DNA of 38,610 nucleotides, taken from the NCBI GenBank assembly GCA_002746215.1, contig NVWI01000005.1:62879-101488 (forward strand), in the 5' to 3' direction. The notes beneath the pieces were generated by a model. The model had not been told where the DNA came from, did not search any database, and was given only the letters and a program-made list of their open reading frames with translations. Shown here one piece after another: positions 18,349-28,203 of the stretch. Position 1 is the first letter of the stretch. Each line of letters begins with the position of its first letter. The position numbers were made by a program, and so were the translations under genes. The DNA comes from SAR86 cluster bacterium. Its GTDB lineage: Bacteria; Pseudomonadota; Gammaproteobacteria; Pseudomonadales; Pseudohongiellaceae.

Positions 18349-18652
18349 CATTCGCCTCAATAGCCTTCAAACCACAGCTATCTGTTACTGTTATCTATTA
18401 TAGGGCTGCAGTGTAGTTAAGAAGTGCGACTAGAAACTGTTAATGCCATCACAATAACATTACAACTTGCTACTTATGGTCAAAAATGCGAACTAAGTCT
18501 ACATATTCAAACATACGGACTGGGCGCTAAAAAAGCAGCCCTGAAACTGTCAAAGTTCCGGCCAGCCTCGCCTCGTGTCAGCTGCTAAGGCATATGTTAG
18601 GATTATTAACATTAATTTTGAATAAAGCTTTCAGAAGCTAGCAGGAAACACC
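18349..18652. promoter_or_regulatory. Intergenic region upstream of fdsGBA
   Basis: About 300 bases separate the small membrane gene from fdsG and must hold the fds promoter. I see no confident -35/-10 pair. Present are a GC-richer patch near 18530-18585 inside an otherwise AT-rich stretch, possible weak pairing between GCAG and CTGC around 18534-18585, and a short palindrome ATTAACATTAAT near 18605-18620. A 54-codon open frame with GTG start (18424-18588) is also there, without recognisable similarity. Confidence 0.4.
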
Positions 18653-19165
18653 GTGTTAGATATTGCTCATAACGTCCCTAAAAATCATTTTGAAGACTGG
18701 CAGCTGGAACTGGCTGCCAAGCTGTTAAAAGATTTTGATAGCGAAGAACACAACCTGTTGGATGTGCTGCATTTTTTTCAGGGTACTTTTGGTTATATAG
18801 ATAAAGAACTCATCCCTCTATTAGCAAAATTTTTTAATTTATCCCGCGCTGAAGTACACGGTGTTATTAGTTTTTATCATGACTTTAGAGATGAAAAACC
18901 CGCTGCTTATGTCTTGAAAATATGCCAGGCAGAATCCTGCCAGGCCATGGGTTCTAATAAATTAACAACTGAACTTAAGGCGGCTCTAAACATAGATTTT
19001 CATGAAACCAGCACTGCAACTGATATCACCTTGGAACCCGTATATTGTCTGGGAAACTGTTCTTGCTCCCCCAACCTAATGATCAATTCACAAATGTTCA
19101 GCCGTGTTACTAGTGAGAGTTTAACGCAAATATTACAAGGGCTTACGGAAGAGCAGCATGACTAA
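18653..19165 (+). CDS. fdsG: NAD-dependent formate dehydrogenase, gamma subunit (NuoE-like)
   Basis: The 170-residue protein is a thioredoxin-fold [2Fe-2S] subunit like NuoE, with ligands C91, C96, C132 and C136 (ICQAESCQAMG and YCLGNCSC). The N-terminal helical part with VISFYHDFR is typical. The start is GTG at 18653, supported by AGGA seven bases upstream. It passes electrons within the FdsGBA complex in the cytoplasm. It overlaps fdsB by eight bases (ATGACTAA), so the two are translationally coupled. Confidence 0.93.
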   Translation: MLDIAHNVPKNHFEDWQLELAAKLLKDFDSEEHNLLDVLHFFQGTFGYIDKELIPLLAKFFNLSRAEVHGVISFYHDFRDEKPAAYVLKICQAESCQAMGSNKLTTELKAALNIDFHETSTATDITLEPVYCLGNCSCSPNLMINSQMFSRVTSESLTQILQGLTEEQHD

Positions 19166-20723
19166 AATTTATCTACCAAGAGAAACTACGGCCCTTTCAT
19201 TGCATGTTGAAGAAGTAATATTGGCGATAAGGAAAGAAGCAACTAAACATGACCTTGAACTACAGATAATCAGAAATGGCTCACGCGGTGCTGCCTGGCT
19301 TGAGCCTCTGCTGGAAATTGAATATGAAGGTAAGCGTATAGCTTATGGCCCAATAAGAGCTGCTGATATTAACAGCCTGTTTAAGGCAGACTTTTTACAT
19401 GCTGGAGAGCATGAATTAAAACTTGGCGCTATTGATGACATTCCATGGTTTAAGCAGCAGCAAAGATTAACATTTAAGCGTAGCGGCAATACCGAAGCGC
19501 TATCGATAGACGATTATCGTAAGTTTAATGGCTTTGCTGGATTAGAAAAAGCACTCAAATCAGACAAGCAAGAAATTATCCAGACCGTTCTAGATTCTGG
19601 CTTGCGCGGTCGAGGTGGTGCAGCTTTCCCTACCGGCATAAAGTGGCAAACCGTTGCGGATGCCGATGCTGATTGCAAATACATTGTCTGCAATGCTGAT
19701 GAAGGCGACAGTGGCACTTTTTCTGATCGCTTATTGATGGAAGGTGACCCTTATTGCTTGATCGAAGGGATGTTAATTGCGGGTATTGCAGTAGGCGCAG
19801 AACTTGGCTTTATCTATCTTCGCTCCGAATACCCCTTAACTAAATTAATACTCGAAGAAGCCTTAATTAAGGCCCGAGAAGCAGGTTATCTCGGCAACAA
19901 AATACAGGGCAGCGATTATAACTTTGACATACGCTTACACATAGGTGCTGGCGCTTATATTTGTGGTGAAGAAACGTCACTGCTGGAAAGCCTGGAAGGT
20001 AAACGTGGACAGGTCAGATTCAAACCTCCCCTACCAGCATTGGAAGGCCTGTATGGCAAGCCTACTGTGGTTAATAATGTCATCACTTTTGCTTCTGTCC
20101 CTCTTATACTCTCTAAAGGTGCAGACTATTATGCAAATTTTGGTCAAGGAAAATCCTTAGGCACTATGCCATTTCAACTCAGTGGAAATATTAAACACGG
20201 CGGTTTGGTGGAGCTTCCTTTCGGTCTGACATTACGTGAATTAATAGAAGACTTTGGTGGCGGAACTTATTCAGGCAAACCAATCGGTGCCGTTCAAGTT
20301 GGCGGGCCATTAGGGGCTTATTTTTCCGGCGATCAACTTGATACATCTCTGGATTATGAAAGCTTCAGTGCTGCCGGCGGCATGCTGGGTCATGGTGGTA
20401 TTGTGGTGTTTGACGAAACCGTGGATTTACTTAAACAAGCACGTTTCGCCATGGAGTTTTGCGCTATTGAATCCTGTGGTAAATGCACACCCTGTCGGAT
20501 CGGCTCTGTACGTGGAGTAGAGGTCATTGATCAAATTCTGGATGCTCAAGATCCATCAGATACAGGCCATCATTACGAATTACTTGAAGACCTTTGTGCC
20601 ACCTTGGAAGATGCCTCACTCTGTGCCATGGGTGGATTAACACCAATGCCTGTGCGAAGCGCTGTGAAATTGCATCAACTGTCAACTTCGACTGTCAACT
20701 ACAGAGAAGAGGCAGACCAATGA
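19158..20723 (+). CDS. fdsB: NAD-dependent formate dehydrogenase, beta subunit (NuoF-like)
   Basis: The 521-residue subunit holds FMN and the NAD site and reduces NAD+ with electrons from formate. After an N-terminal thioredoxin-like extension without cysteine ligands (about 1-80) come the glycine-rich loop GRGGAAFPTG (151-160), NADEGDSGTFSDR, CGEETSLLESLEG and the [4Fe-4S] motif ESCGKCTPCRIG near 437-446, with a fourth cysteine in ASLCAMGG near 488. It overlaps fdsG by eight bases and fdsA by four (ATGA), as expected for a tightly coupled operon. Confidence 0.95.
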   Translation: MTKIYLPRETTALSLHVEEVILAIRKEATKHDLELQIIRNGSRGAAWLEPLLEIEYEGKRIAYGPIRAADINSLFKADFLHAGEHELKLGAIDDIPWFKQQQRLTFKRSGNTEALSIDDYRKFNGFAGLEKALKSDKQEIIQTVLDSGLRGRGGAAFPTGIKWQTVADADADCKYIVCNADEGDSGTFSDRLLMEGDPYCLIEGMLIAGIAVGAELGFIYLRSEYPLTKLILEEALIKAREAGYLGNKIQGSDYNFDIRLHIGAGAYICGEETSLLESLEGKRGQVRFKPPLPALEGLYGKPTVVNNVITFASVPLILSKGADYYANFGQGKSLGTMPFQLSGNIKHGGLVELPFGLTLRELIEDFGGGTYSGKPIGAVQVGGPLGAYFSGDQLDTSLDYESFSAAGGMLGHGGIVVFDETVDLLKQARFAMEFCAIESCGKCTPCRIGSVRGVEVIDQILDAQDPSDTGHHYELLEDLCATLEDASLCAMGGLTPMPVRSAVKLHQLSTSTVNYREEADQ

Positions 20724-23563
20724 GCCTTGATAAAGACATCGATTTTGGAACACCGGAATCTAAAAATCAGGTCTTAGTCAGCCTGGAAATTGATGGACAT
20801 CAGGTCATCGTGCCGAAAGGTACCAGTATCATGCGAGCGGCCAAACAACTGGGCACTAGCATTCCCAAACTTTGTGCTACGGACAATCTTGAAGCCTTTG
20901 GTTCCTGCCGCTTATGCTTAGTCGAAATTGAAGGCCGACGTGGCATGCCTGCATCTTGCACTACGCCTGTAGAAGCTGACATGGTTGTGCATACACAAAC
21001 TGATAAACTGGCTAAATTACGCAAAGGCGTAATGGAGCTTTATATTTCAGATCATCCTCTGGATTGTTTAACCTGTAGTGCTAACGGAGATTGTGAATTA
21101 CAGGATACGGCAGGAGAAGTTGGTTTACGTGAAGTTCGTTACGGCGGCTACCAGGGTGAAAACCACCTTGCAGCAACAACTGACAACTCCAACCCCTATT
21201 TCTCATTTGATGCCAGCAAATGCATTGTCTGCTCACGCTGTGTCAGAGCCTGTGATGAAGTACAGGGAACTTTTGCGCTTACCATTAGCAAGCGCGGCTT
21301 TGAATCACATGTAAGCGCGGGTATCGAAGAAAGTTTTCTCGCGTCAGAATGCGTCTCTTGTGGTGCCTGTGTACAAGCCTGCCCGACGGCTACATTGATG
21401 GAGAAATCAGTCATTGAACAGGGCATTCCAGAACATAGCATTGAAACCACTTGCGCTTACTGCGGTGTAGGCTGCACCTTCAATGTTGAAATGAAAGGTG
21501 AGCAAGTGATCAGAATGGTGCCCTCTAAGAAAGGTAAAGCCAACGACGGTCATGCCTGCGTTAAAGGCCGGTTTGCCTGGGGCTATGCCAGCCATAAAGA
21601 ACGTATTCTAAAACCCATGTTGAGATCTTCCATCGATGATCCCTGGCAAGAGGTCAGCTGGGATGAAGCTATTCAGTTCACCGCTAAGCGTTTTCAAGAA
21701 ATCCAACAACAATATGGACGTAAAGCTATTGGCGGCATTACCTCATCACGCGCCACCAACGAAGAAGTTTTTGTTGTACAGAAGCTGGTTCGAACCGCCT
21801 TTAAAAACAATAATGTTGATACTTGCGCTCGTGTCTGCCACTCACCAACCGGCTTTGGATTAAATAAGACACTTGGCACTTCTGCTGGCACGCAAGATTT
21901 TGCCAGTGTTGAAAGTGCTGATGTGATTTTACTTATTGGAGCCAACCCAACCGATGCTCACCCGGTTTTTGCTTCTCGAATGAAGAAACGTTTGCGCGAA
22001 GGTGCACAAATTATCGTTGCCGACCCAAGACGCATCGATATGGTTGAAAGCCCACACATTAAAGCTGTTGCGCACCTGGCCCTAAGGCCAGGCACTAATG
22101 TTGCGCTTATCAATGCCTTTGCACACACAATTGTTGAAGAAGACCTGGTTGACTGGGACTATGTCAATCAACGTTGTGACAAAGAACTGTTTGAACACTG
22201 GCTAGCCTTTATCAAACAAGCAAATAATGCACCGGAATCAGTTGCCACCCTTTTAGGTGTCGATGCTGAAACACTTAGACAGTCCGCACGGCTTTATGCC
22301 GAGGCGGAACGTGCAGCAATTTATTATGGTTTAGGTGTTACCGAACATTCTCAAGGTTCCACCATGGTCATGGGCATGGCGAATCTAGCCATGCTAACTG
22401 GCAACCTTGGCTTTAATGGTTGTGGTGTCAACCCACTACGTGGGCAAAATAACGTGCAAGGTTCCTGCGATATGGGTTCATTTCCCCATGAATTACCCGG
22501 TTACCGCTCTGTCAGTGATGACCTAACCCGGCAAAGTTTTGAACAGGACTGGGGGCTGAGTCTGGATAATGAACCCGGCTACCGCATACCAAATATGTTT
22601 AACGAAGCCATAAGTGGCACATTCAGAGGCATGTACATTCAAGGTGAAGATGTTGCGCAATCTGACCCGGATATTCACCATGTTGAAGCGGCTCTACGTA
22701 GCCTTGACTGCCTTGTGGTGCAAGATTTATTTCTCAATGAAACCGCAAAATATGCCCATGTTTTTCTGCCAGGGACTTCTTTTTTAGAAAAAAATGGCAC
22801 CTTCACCAACGCCGAACGTCGCCTGGGTCGGGTCAGGCCTGCTATCAAACCTCGTACAGGCAAGCATGAATGGCAAATAACCATGGATATTGCCCAGGCT
22901 ATGGGTTATCCAATGCACTATGAACATTCATCAGAAATCATGCAAGAAATTGCGCGTTTGACCCCAACATTTGCCGGTATCAGCTTTGACAAACTTGATC
23001 GTGAAGGCAGCGTGCAATGGCCATGCAATGATGAAGCGCCAAACGGAACCCCCATCATGCATGTCGGTGGTTTTGTCCGCGGCAAGGGCGCCTTTGAAAT
23101 TACCGAATTCGTCGCAACTGAAGAAAAAGTTACCCCTAAATTTCCCTTACTTTTAACCACAGGAAGGATTCTTAGCCAATACAACGTTGGGGCACAAACA
23201 CGTCGTACCGAGAACAATGTCTGGCATCCAGAAGATATTCTGGAAATTCATCCGCATGATGCGGATGAGCGTGGCATTAAAGACGGCGACCTGATCATGC
23301 TGAAAAGCCGTAAAGGTGAGACATCTCTACATGCTCTAATCTCAGAACGTATGCAGCCGGGCGTTGTCTATACCACTTTTCACATGCCTTTTTCTGGCGC
23401 CAACATTGTCACAACGGAATACAGTGACTGGGCGACTAACTGCCCTGAATACAAGGTTACCGCAGTACAGTGCAAATTAACTGATCATATTTCTGAATGG
23501 CAACAGCATTTTCTGGATTACCAAGAAAAGCAAAATACAACCAACAAGGTTATTCCTGCTTAA
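20720..23563 (+). CDS. fdsA: NAD-dependent formate dehydrogenase, alpha (molybdenum) subunit
   Basis: The catalytic subunit oxidises formate to CO2 at a bis-MGD molybdenum centre. Starting at ATG 20720 (ATGA overlap with the fdsB stop, GAGG upstream) it has 947 residues, the usual size; a longer in-frame reading to 20594 would add 42 residues unlike any relative. Iron-sulfur ligands are: [2Fe-2S] C52, C63, C66, C80; His-Cys3 cluster H112, C116, C119, C125; [4Fe-4S] C168/171/174/178 and C211/214/217/221; and the cluster beside the cofactor C245, C248, C252, C280. The molybdenum ligand is C373 followed by H374 (ARVCHSPT), so this is the cysteine, not selenocysteine, type. No fdsD follows. Confidence 0.96.
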   Translation: MSLDKDIDFGTPESKNQVLVSLEIDGHQVIVPKGTSIMRAAKQLGTSIPKLCATDNLEAFGSCRLCLVEIEGRRGMPASCTTPVEADMVVHTQTDKLAKLRKGVMELYISDHPLDCLTCSANGDCELQDTAGEVGLREVRYGGYQGENHLAATTDNSNPYFSFDASKCIVCSRCVRACDEVQGTFALTISKRGFESHVSAGIEESFLASECVSCGACVQACPTATLMEKSVIEQGIPEHSIETTCAYCGVGCTFNVEMKGEQVIRMVPSKKGKANDGHACVKGRFAWGYASHKERILKPMLRSSIDDPWQEVSWDEAIQFTAKRFQEIQQQYGRKAIGGITSSRATNEEVFVVQKLVRTAFKNNNVDTCARVCHSPTGFGLNKTLGTSAGTQDFASVESADVILLIGANPTDAHPVFASRMKKRLREGAQIIVADPRRIDMVESPHIKAVAHLALRPGTNVALINAFAHTIVEEDLVDWDYVNQRCDKELFEHWLAFIKQANNAPESVATLLGVDAETLRQSARLYAEAERAAIYYGLGVTEHSQGSTMVMGMANLAMLTGNLGFNGCGVNPLRGQNNVQGSCDMGSFPHELPGYRSVSDDLTRQSFEQDWGLSLDNEPGYRIPNMFNEAISGTFRGMYIQGEDVAQSDPDIHHVEAALRSLDCLVVQDLFLNETAKYAHVFLPGTSFLEKNGTFTNAERRLGRVRPAIKPRTGKHEWQITMDIAQAMGYPMHYEHSSEIMQEIARLTPTFAGISFDKLDREGSVQWPCNDEAPNGTPIMHVGGFVRGKGAFEITEFVATEEKVTPKFPLLLTTGRILSQYNVGAQTRRTENNVWHPEDILEIHPHDADERGIKDGDLIMLKSRKGETSLHALISERMQPGVVYTTFHMPFSGANIVTTEYSDWATNCPEYKVTAVQCKLTDHISEWQQHFLDYQEKQNTTNKVIPA

Positions 23564-23696
23564 TTAAAATTTCCGCCTTCAAACAGATCAATGTGCAAAT
23601 AAATAAATTTCACCTCTAATCTTGTTTCATTGCCTTTTATTACTTACATCTCTGAGGTATTCTCCTGCCTCCAAAATTCAGTATCAAGGAACTCTT

Positions 23697-25877
23697 TTGG
23701 CTAAGTACATACGGATATTAATTTGCTTATCACTGAGCTTGCCAACTCTGGCCTACGCACAGCCAACTGCTGTCTCTGCCAATAATAAGTCTATTGAAAT
23801 CCAATACACGAATACGCCTCCTGTCATAGACGGCCTTATCGATGATGCCGTTTGGGAAAATGCAGCGTTTATAGATGATTTACACCAGGTAAATCCGGTT
23901 GAATACGCCACTCCTTCTGAGCGCACAGATATCTATCTGCTTTATGATACTGATGCGCTTTATGTTGCTGTCCGATTATTTATTGATGAGGCAGACCTGA
24001 CTGACAATATATTGCGCAGAACCGGTAATGTCATTCAAGATGACAATATTGTTATCAATGTAGACCCCTTTAATAATCAACGCACTGGCTATTATTTTGG
24101 TGTAAACGCAAATGGCGTGAGAGTCGACGGTATTTTTCAAAATGTCACCCAACCTGACAACGACTGGGACAGCATCTTTTATGTTGAAACCTCTCGTTTT
24201 GAAGGTGGCTGGATTGCCGAGTTTGCCATCCCGTTCAAGTCTCTGTCCTTTGATCCAAACTCAAGTACCTGGGGCCTGAATTTTACCCGCGCGATTCAAA
24301 GTCGTAATGAAATGATGGCATGGCAAAGTTATGACCGGCGTTTCGATCCAAGTAGTTATGGGGAATTAACAGGCCTAGACAATATCAATCAAGGGCTTGG
24401 ATTAGATATCACACCATCATTCAGCATGAACAGTGCTCGACGTTTTTCGCCTGATAATACAAATGAAAATTTTGAACCCAGCCTGGATCTGGTCTATAAA
24501 ATCACGCCATCCCTTAACGGCTCTTTCACCGTTAACACCGATTTTTCTGCCACCGAGGTCGATAACCGTCAGGTCAACCTGAGTCGTTTTAATCTATTTT
24601 TCCCAGAAAAACGTGACTTCTTTCTACGTGAGTCAGACATTTTTCAATTTGGTCGTATTGGCGCAAGCGGCACGCTTGGTGGCGGGCAAAATGGCCGACC
24701 CTTCTTTTCCAGAAATATCGGACTGGGCAATTCCGGTGGATCGGTTGATCTGAATTATGGCGCCAAAGTCAGTGGTCGTATTGGCAACCTGGACATAGGC
24801 GCATTGAGCATTCGTCAGGCAGAACAAGCTACTGCTGATGCCAGCACGCTTTCAGTCGTGCGTGCCAACATGGGGCTAACAGGCGAATCTACCTTGGGCT
24901 TTATTATGACTGATGGTAATCCTCGCTCGAATCTGGATAACAGCTTATTTGGGGCTGACTACCTCTATCGAAACTCTGGCCTTTCAGGCGGACGCAGTCT
25001 TGAAGTTTCTGGCTGGTACCAAGCTTCAGATACAGAAGGCATAAGTGATAATGACAGTGCTGCAGGGGTAGGTTTTGCACTCACCAACAACAATGGTTTT
25101 AATGGCGGTGTTGCTGTAAAACGCTTTGAGAGTAATTTTAATCCCGCCCTGGGTTTTGCTAACCGCACAGGGGTGGAGGATTTTTCCGTTCAATCGGGAT
25201 ACAGCCATCGTTTTTCAAGTGGCTACCTACAAACCTACGACTTCAGACTAACCGGACGTCGCTACGATAGCATTGGTGGTGGACTAGAATCCCAGACCAT
25301 CCTGTTCCAGCCTTTTAGCATTTCCAACAGGAGTGGCGACCGATTTTTATGGATATCAAAATATAATAAAGAAGTTCTTATAGCTCCTTTTGAGATCTCT
25401 CCTGGCGTCATTATTCCCGCTGGTGAATATCACTTCAACGATGACGGTTTTACCTTTAGAACTGCAGGCTTCAGAGAATGGTCCGGTAGCATCAGCTACA
25501 TCCATGGAAATTTTTATAGCGGGACTTTTGATCGTTCCTGGGCTGATATCACCTGGAAACCAAGCCCTAAGTTCAATACCACAATAAGCTATGATATTCA
25601 GTTTGTCGATTTGCCCGAAGGTAAATTTACCACTCGAATCTTAAGTGGCGGCATCGACTATATCTTTTCAAAAAGCCTGTCATGGATCAACCTGATTCAA
25701 TACGACAATGTCAGTGAAACGATGGGTATCAACATGCGTTTACACTGGATTCCTGAGGAAGGTCAAGAGTTCTTCTTTGTAATAAATCAAGTTCTGGAAG
25801 ATTACGATCGCGATAATCGCTTCCATTCTGCATTAACCGATATAACCGCTAAATTCAGTTATACCTTCCGTTATTAG
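23697..25877 (+). CDS. DUF5916 protein with N-terminal CBM9-like domain, TTG start
   Basis: The protein (726 residues) has a signal peptide (AKYIRILICLSLSLPTLAYA, cleaved before QP), a carbohydrate-binding-module-9-like domain (about 40-220, with PPVIDGLIDDAVWENA and YLLYDTDALYVAVRLF) and a long C-terminal region matching DUF5916, predicted as an outer-membrane beta-barrel and ending in FRY. The TTG at 23697 is chosen because AAGGA lies six bases upstream and the signal peptide then starts correctly; an open frame runs back to another TTG at 23622, but its residues do not form a leader. Substrates are unknown; ligand capture at the cell surface is an inference from the fold. Confidence 0.85.
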   Translation: MAKYIRILICLSLSLPTLAYAQPTAVSANNKSIEIQYTNTPPVIDGLIDDAVWENAAFIDDLHQVNPVEYATPSERTDIYLLYDTDALYVAVRLFIDEADLTDNILRRTGNVIQDDNIVINVDPFNNQRTGYYFGVNANGVRVDGIFQNVTQPDNDWDSIFYVETSRFEGGWIAEFAIPFKSLSFDPNSSTWGLNFTRAIQSRNEMMAWQSYDRRFDPSSYGELTGLDNINQGLGLDITPSFSMNSARRFSPDNTNENFEPSLDLVYKITPSLNGSFTVNTDFSATEVDNRQVNLSRFNLFFPEKRDFFLRESDIFQFGRIGASGTLGGGQNGRPFFSRNIGLGNSGGSVDLNYGAKVSGRIGNLDIGALSIRQAEQATADASTLSVVRANMGLTGESTLGFIMTDGNPRSNLDNSLFGADYLYRNSGLSGGRSLEVSGWYQASDTEGISDNDSAAGVGFALTNNNGFNGGVAVKRFESNFNPALGFANRTGVEDFSVQSGYSHRFSSGYLQTYDFRLTGRRYDSIGGGLESQTILFQPFSISNRSGDRFLWISKYNKEVLIAPFEISPGVIIPAGEYHFNDDGFTFRTAGFREWSGSISYIHGNFYSGTFDRSWADITWKPSPKFNTTISYDIQFVDLPEGKFTTRILSGGIDYIFSKSLSWINLIQYDNVSETMGINMRLHWIPEEGQEFFFVINQVLEDYDRDNRFHSALTDITAKFSYTFRY

Positions 25878-26042
25878 TTGGATAGTTGAACAGTAATCAA
25901 TCTGTTGCCTTGGCTAATACGCTATTTTTTCTGTATCAACTCATTCAGTTAGCAAATTCATAGTGCTTATTTCGCATTCAATGTTCTATTGTTCCAAGCT
26001 GATTTATGGCAATATTAAAATAAAATAAATTCGGAGCTAAAC

Positions 26043-27095
26043 ATGTCTCGCCTATTGATTCTTATTTCTGCCCTTACTACTTTTTGTCTTTTCGCAGGCT
26101 CGGTTAATGCCCATCACAGTACTGTTGCTTTATTTAATGGTGATCAAACAATTGAGATCACGGGAGTAATTGAGCAAGTTTCCTGGCGCAACCCCCATGG
26201 TTACATTCTTTTTAGCGTAGAGGACGAATCGGGTGAATCCATACTTTGGCGTGCTGAAACGATATCCTATAGTGTGATGAGAAATCGAGGTATTCAGGGT
26301 GATGAAATCAGGGTTGGTGACACCATAACCATGGCTGGCGCACCTTCTAAACTTGGTAGACCTGAGATACTCGCCAGAAACCTATTGCTACCCGGCGGGT
26401 ATGAGTTTGATTTTGGCACTGGCAATCCATATTTTCCGGCAGGAAAAGCGGGTAATTTAATCGGTTATGTCGATCCAGAAAACTCTGGTGTTGATATTGA
26501 TGCAGCAATGGCCTCTGCTGACGGTATTTTCCGAACCTGGAGCACCATCATGAACGACCCTGAGGCTTTTCCCATGTTTACAGGCAACTACCCCCTAAAT
26601 GATGTCGGCGAAGCCTTCCTGACTCAATGGGACCCCTGGGATAATGAACTCCTGCGCTGCGGTACTAAAGGTACTCCTTTAATTATGATGACCCCTCTCC
26701 CCGTCGAATTCACAGATCTTGGCAATACTATTGAGCTGCACATGGAAGAATACGATGCCATGCGCACTATTCATATGAACCCTGATGCAATTGCACCTGA
26801 AGGAAGCAGCATGTTTGGCTTCTCTCGTGGGCATTGGGAAGGCAACACCTTAGTGGTTGAAACTGACCATATCAGTGCAGGTTATTTTGGTTGGACAGGT
26901 GAACCGCAAAGCGATCAAATCACTATCGTTGAACGCTTCATACCTTCAGCTGACTATGCACGCATGGATTACCGCCTGACTGTCACTGACCCAATTTATT
27001 ACACCGAAGCCTTTGACTTAACTAAGTATTTTGTCTGGCTCCCATACCGCCAAGTTAGAGCTTATGAATGCCTGGAACGAGAATATGAAAACTAA
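26043..27095 (+). CDS. Secreted DUF6152-like protein
   Basis: The 350-residue protein has a signal peptide (cleaved near VNA, residue 23) immediately followed by HHSTVALF, then EITGVIEQVSWRNPHGYI and RAETISYSVMRNRGI, the hallmarks of the DUF6152 domain (about 24-120). The second half, with SMFGFSRGHWEGNTLVVET and SDQITIVERFIP, belongs to a periplasmic family often joined to it and possibly related to the protein at 327-1124. Function is unknown. The ATG has GGAG about seven bases upstream. It stands alone, 165 bases after the DUF5916 gene, with no clear hairpin between them. Confidence 0.75.
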   Translation: MSRLLILISALTTFCLFAGSVNAHHSTVALFNGDQTIEITGVIEQVSWRNPHGYILFSVEDESGESILWRAETISYSVMRNRGIQGDEIRVGDTITMAGAPSKLGRPEILARNLLLPGGYEFDFGTGNPYFPAGKAGNLIGYVDPENSGVDIDAAMASADGIFRTWSTIMNDPEAFPMFTGNYPLNDVGEAFLTQWDPWDNELLRCGTKGTPLIMMTPLPVEFTDLGNTIELHMEEYDAMRTIHMNPDAIAPEGSSMFGFSRGHWEGNTLVVETDHISAGYFGWTGEPQSDQITIVERFIPSADYARMDYRLTVTDPIYYTEAFDLTKYFVWLPYRQVRAYECLEREYEN

Positions 27096-27137
27096 GCCTC
27101 AGATAAATCTGAGCTGACATTTCATACCACTCAATAA

Positions 27138-27530
27138 ATGAAAAAAATTATCTTTCTGTTTCTTTTGACATCTATGAGCCTTACTGCAAAAGAAACTGAA
27201 ATATGGTCTTGTCAGGGAACAACAGCCGGCGGCTTATATTGGCAGGATGGTGAATGGAAACCTGGCGAATTTGGCACTAGAATTTACAAAATAGAGCTAC
27301 AAGGTTTAAAAGCCGTAATATCCGAAAATAATGACCCTCCGTTATTACTTATGGATTGCGAGTCAAACACATGGTCCTGGAGTTGTTCTAATGACGCTGC
27401 TGCTCTAGAGTTAAATAAAGCAAACACAACTGCCGTATTCATGCGCTTTTTTGGCGGAATATTCCCCGAACCCAACTCGAATCAGAAAGACTCTATTTAT
27501 ATCGAAGCTTTGCAATGCAGAAAATTTTAA
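27138..27530 (+). CDS. Small secreted protein of unknown function
   Basis: The 130-residue protein starts with a signal peptide (MKKIIFLFLLTSMSLTA) and has four later cysteines (in WSCQGTT, MDCESN, WSCSND and LQCRKF) that could form two disulfides in the periplasm. Tryptophans are frequent. I recognise no family. It begins 42 bases after the DUF6152-like gene in the same direction and may share its message, although no strong Shine-Dalgarno is seen before the ATG. Confidence 0.6.
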   Translation: MKKIIFLFLLTSMSLTAKETEIWSCQGTTAGGLYWQDGEWKPGEFGTRIYKIELQGLKAVISENNDPPLLLMDCESNTWSWSCSNDAAALELNKANTTAVFMRFFGGIFPEPNSNQKDSIYIEALQCRKF

Positions 27531-27622
27531 CGATTAAGGCCGCAAAAAAAACAATTAACGTTACCCCGGCAACGATAATAAAAGCGCCCCTTTATCGATC
27601 ATTACATTTTTAGGAGGACAGT

Positions 27623-27913
27623 ATGGAAGTAAACATGGCCCATTTTCGGCAAAAAACTGTAATTGGGGGCTTTATAGATTTTGCTATTTTCGATGCTAAA
27701 TCAGAATCTGGCACTGAAAGTGACAACCTGGAACTTTTAAACAGTTTAACTCGCGCTGCAATTCAATCAAAAAACTTAAAGATTGATCAGGCAGCTCTGG
27801 TGTTTAAGAAAAATGATCAGGTACGTTTCTATGGTTCTAACGATCTTGTCAATTACCTGTCAAAAGCAGGTTTCCCTAAGTGGACACATACTCTTGAGGT
27901 AGAAGATCCATAA
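27623..27913 (+). CDS. Small cytoplasmic protein of unknown function
   Basis: The 96-residue protein has no signal or membrane segment and a mixed alpha/beta look (FIDFAIFDAKSESG, LLNSLTRAAIQSKNLKIDQAAL cut in two helices, FYGSNDLVNYLSKAGFP). It resembles no family known to me. A very strong Shine-Dalgarno (AGGAGG, 27611-27616) stands six bases before the ATG, which argues for real and efficient translation. Upstream is a short inverted repeat CGTTACC-CC-GGCAACG (one mismatch) near 27558-27573 that could be an operator. Confidence 0.6.
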   Translation: MEVNMAHFRQKTVIGGFIDFAIFDAKSESGTESDNLELLNSLTRAAIQSKNLKIDQAALVFKKNDQVRFYGSNDLVNYLSKAGFPKWTHTLEVEDP

Positions 27914-28203
27914 GGGAGCTAATAGTGGACGCCGAAAAATGAATATTAGAGAGCCTCTGGTTCGAAGCCTGCTATTCTACCCATTAAAAATAAATTGAAT
28001 CAATTTAGCTAAGTATAATCATTACCTATTATCACGAATCCTCCCATTTCATAGCTATTGGTTTTATTGAGAAGAGTATTTTTATATAGGATAGTTTTAT
28101 ATGAATATTTTCCTCATTAAAATGGAATAATTTTGCTATTATCAATAACGGGATCAAAGAAGCCCTTTTATCAACTGTTAACTTTCTAGGAAATTACCTT
28201 TTT
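27914..28203. other. AT-rich intergenic stretch
   Basis: This 290-base gap is strongly AT-rich, especially 28060-28150, and probably contains the promoter of the 88-residue gene. I see no confident promoter pair, hairpin or gene. A 19-codon open frame starting at 27939 is too short to support. Confidence 0.4.

Noticed and set aside
18424-18588. Missing fdsD gene
   Set aside because: The translated frame does not resemble FdsD as I know it and lies upstream of fdsG, not after fdsA.
20594-20719. 42-residue N-terminal extension of FdsA
   Set aside because: It lies inside fdsB in another frame, has no family similarity, and ATG 20720 has a good Shine-Dalgarno and an ATGA overlap.
27939-27998. 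19-codon open frame
   Set aside because: Too short, with no support beyond a start and a stop.
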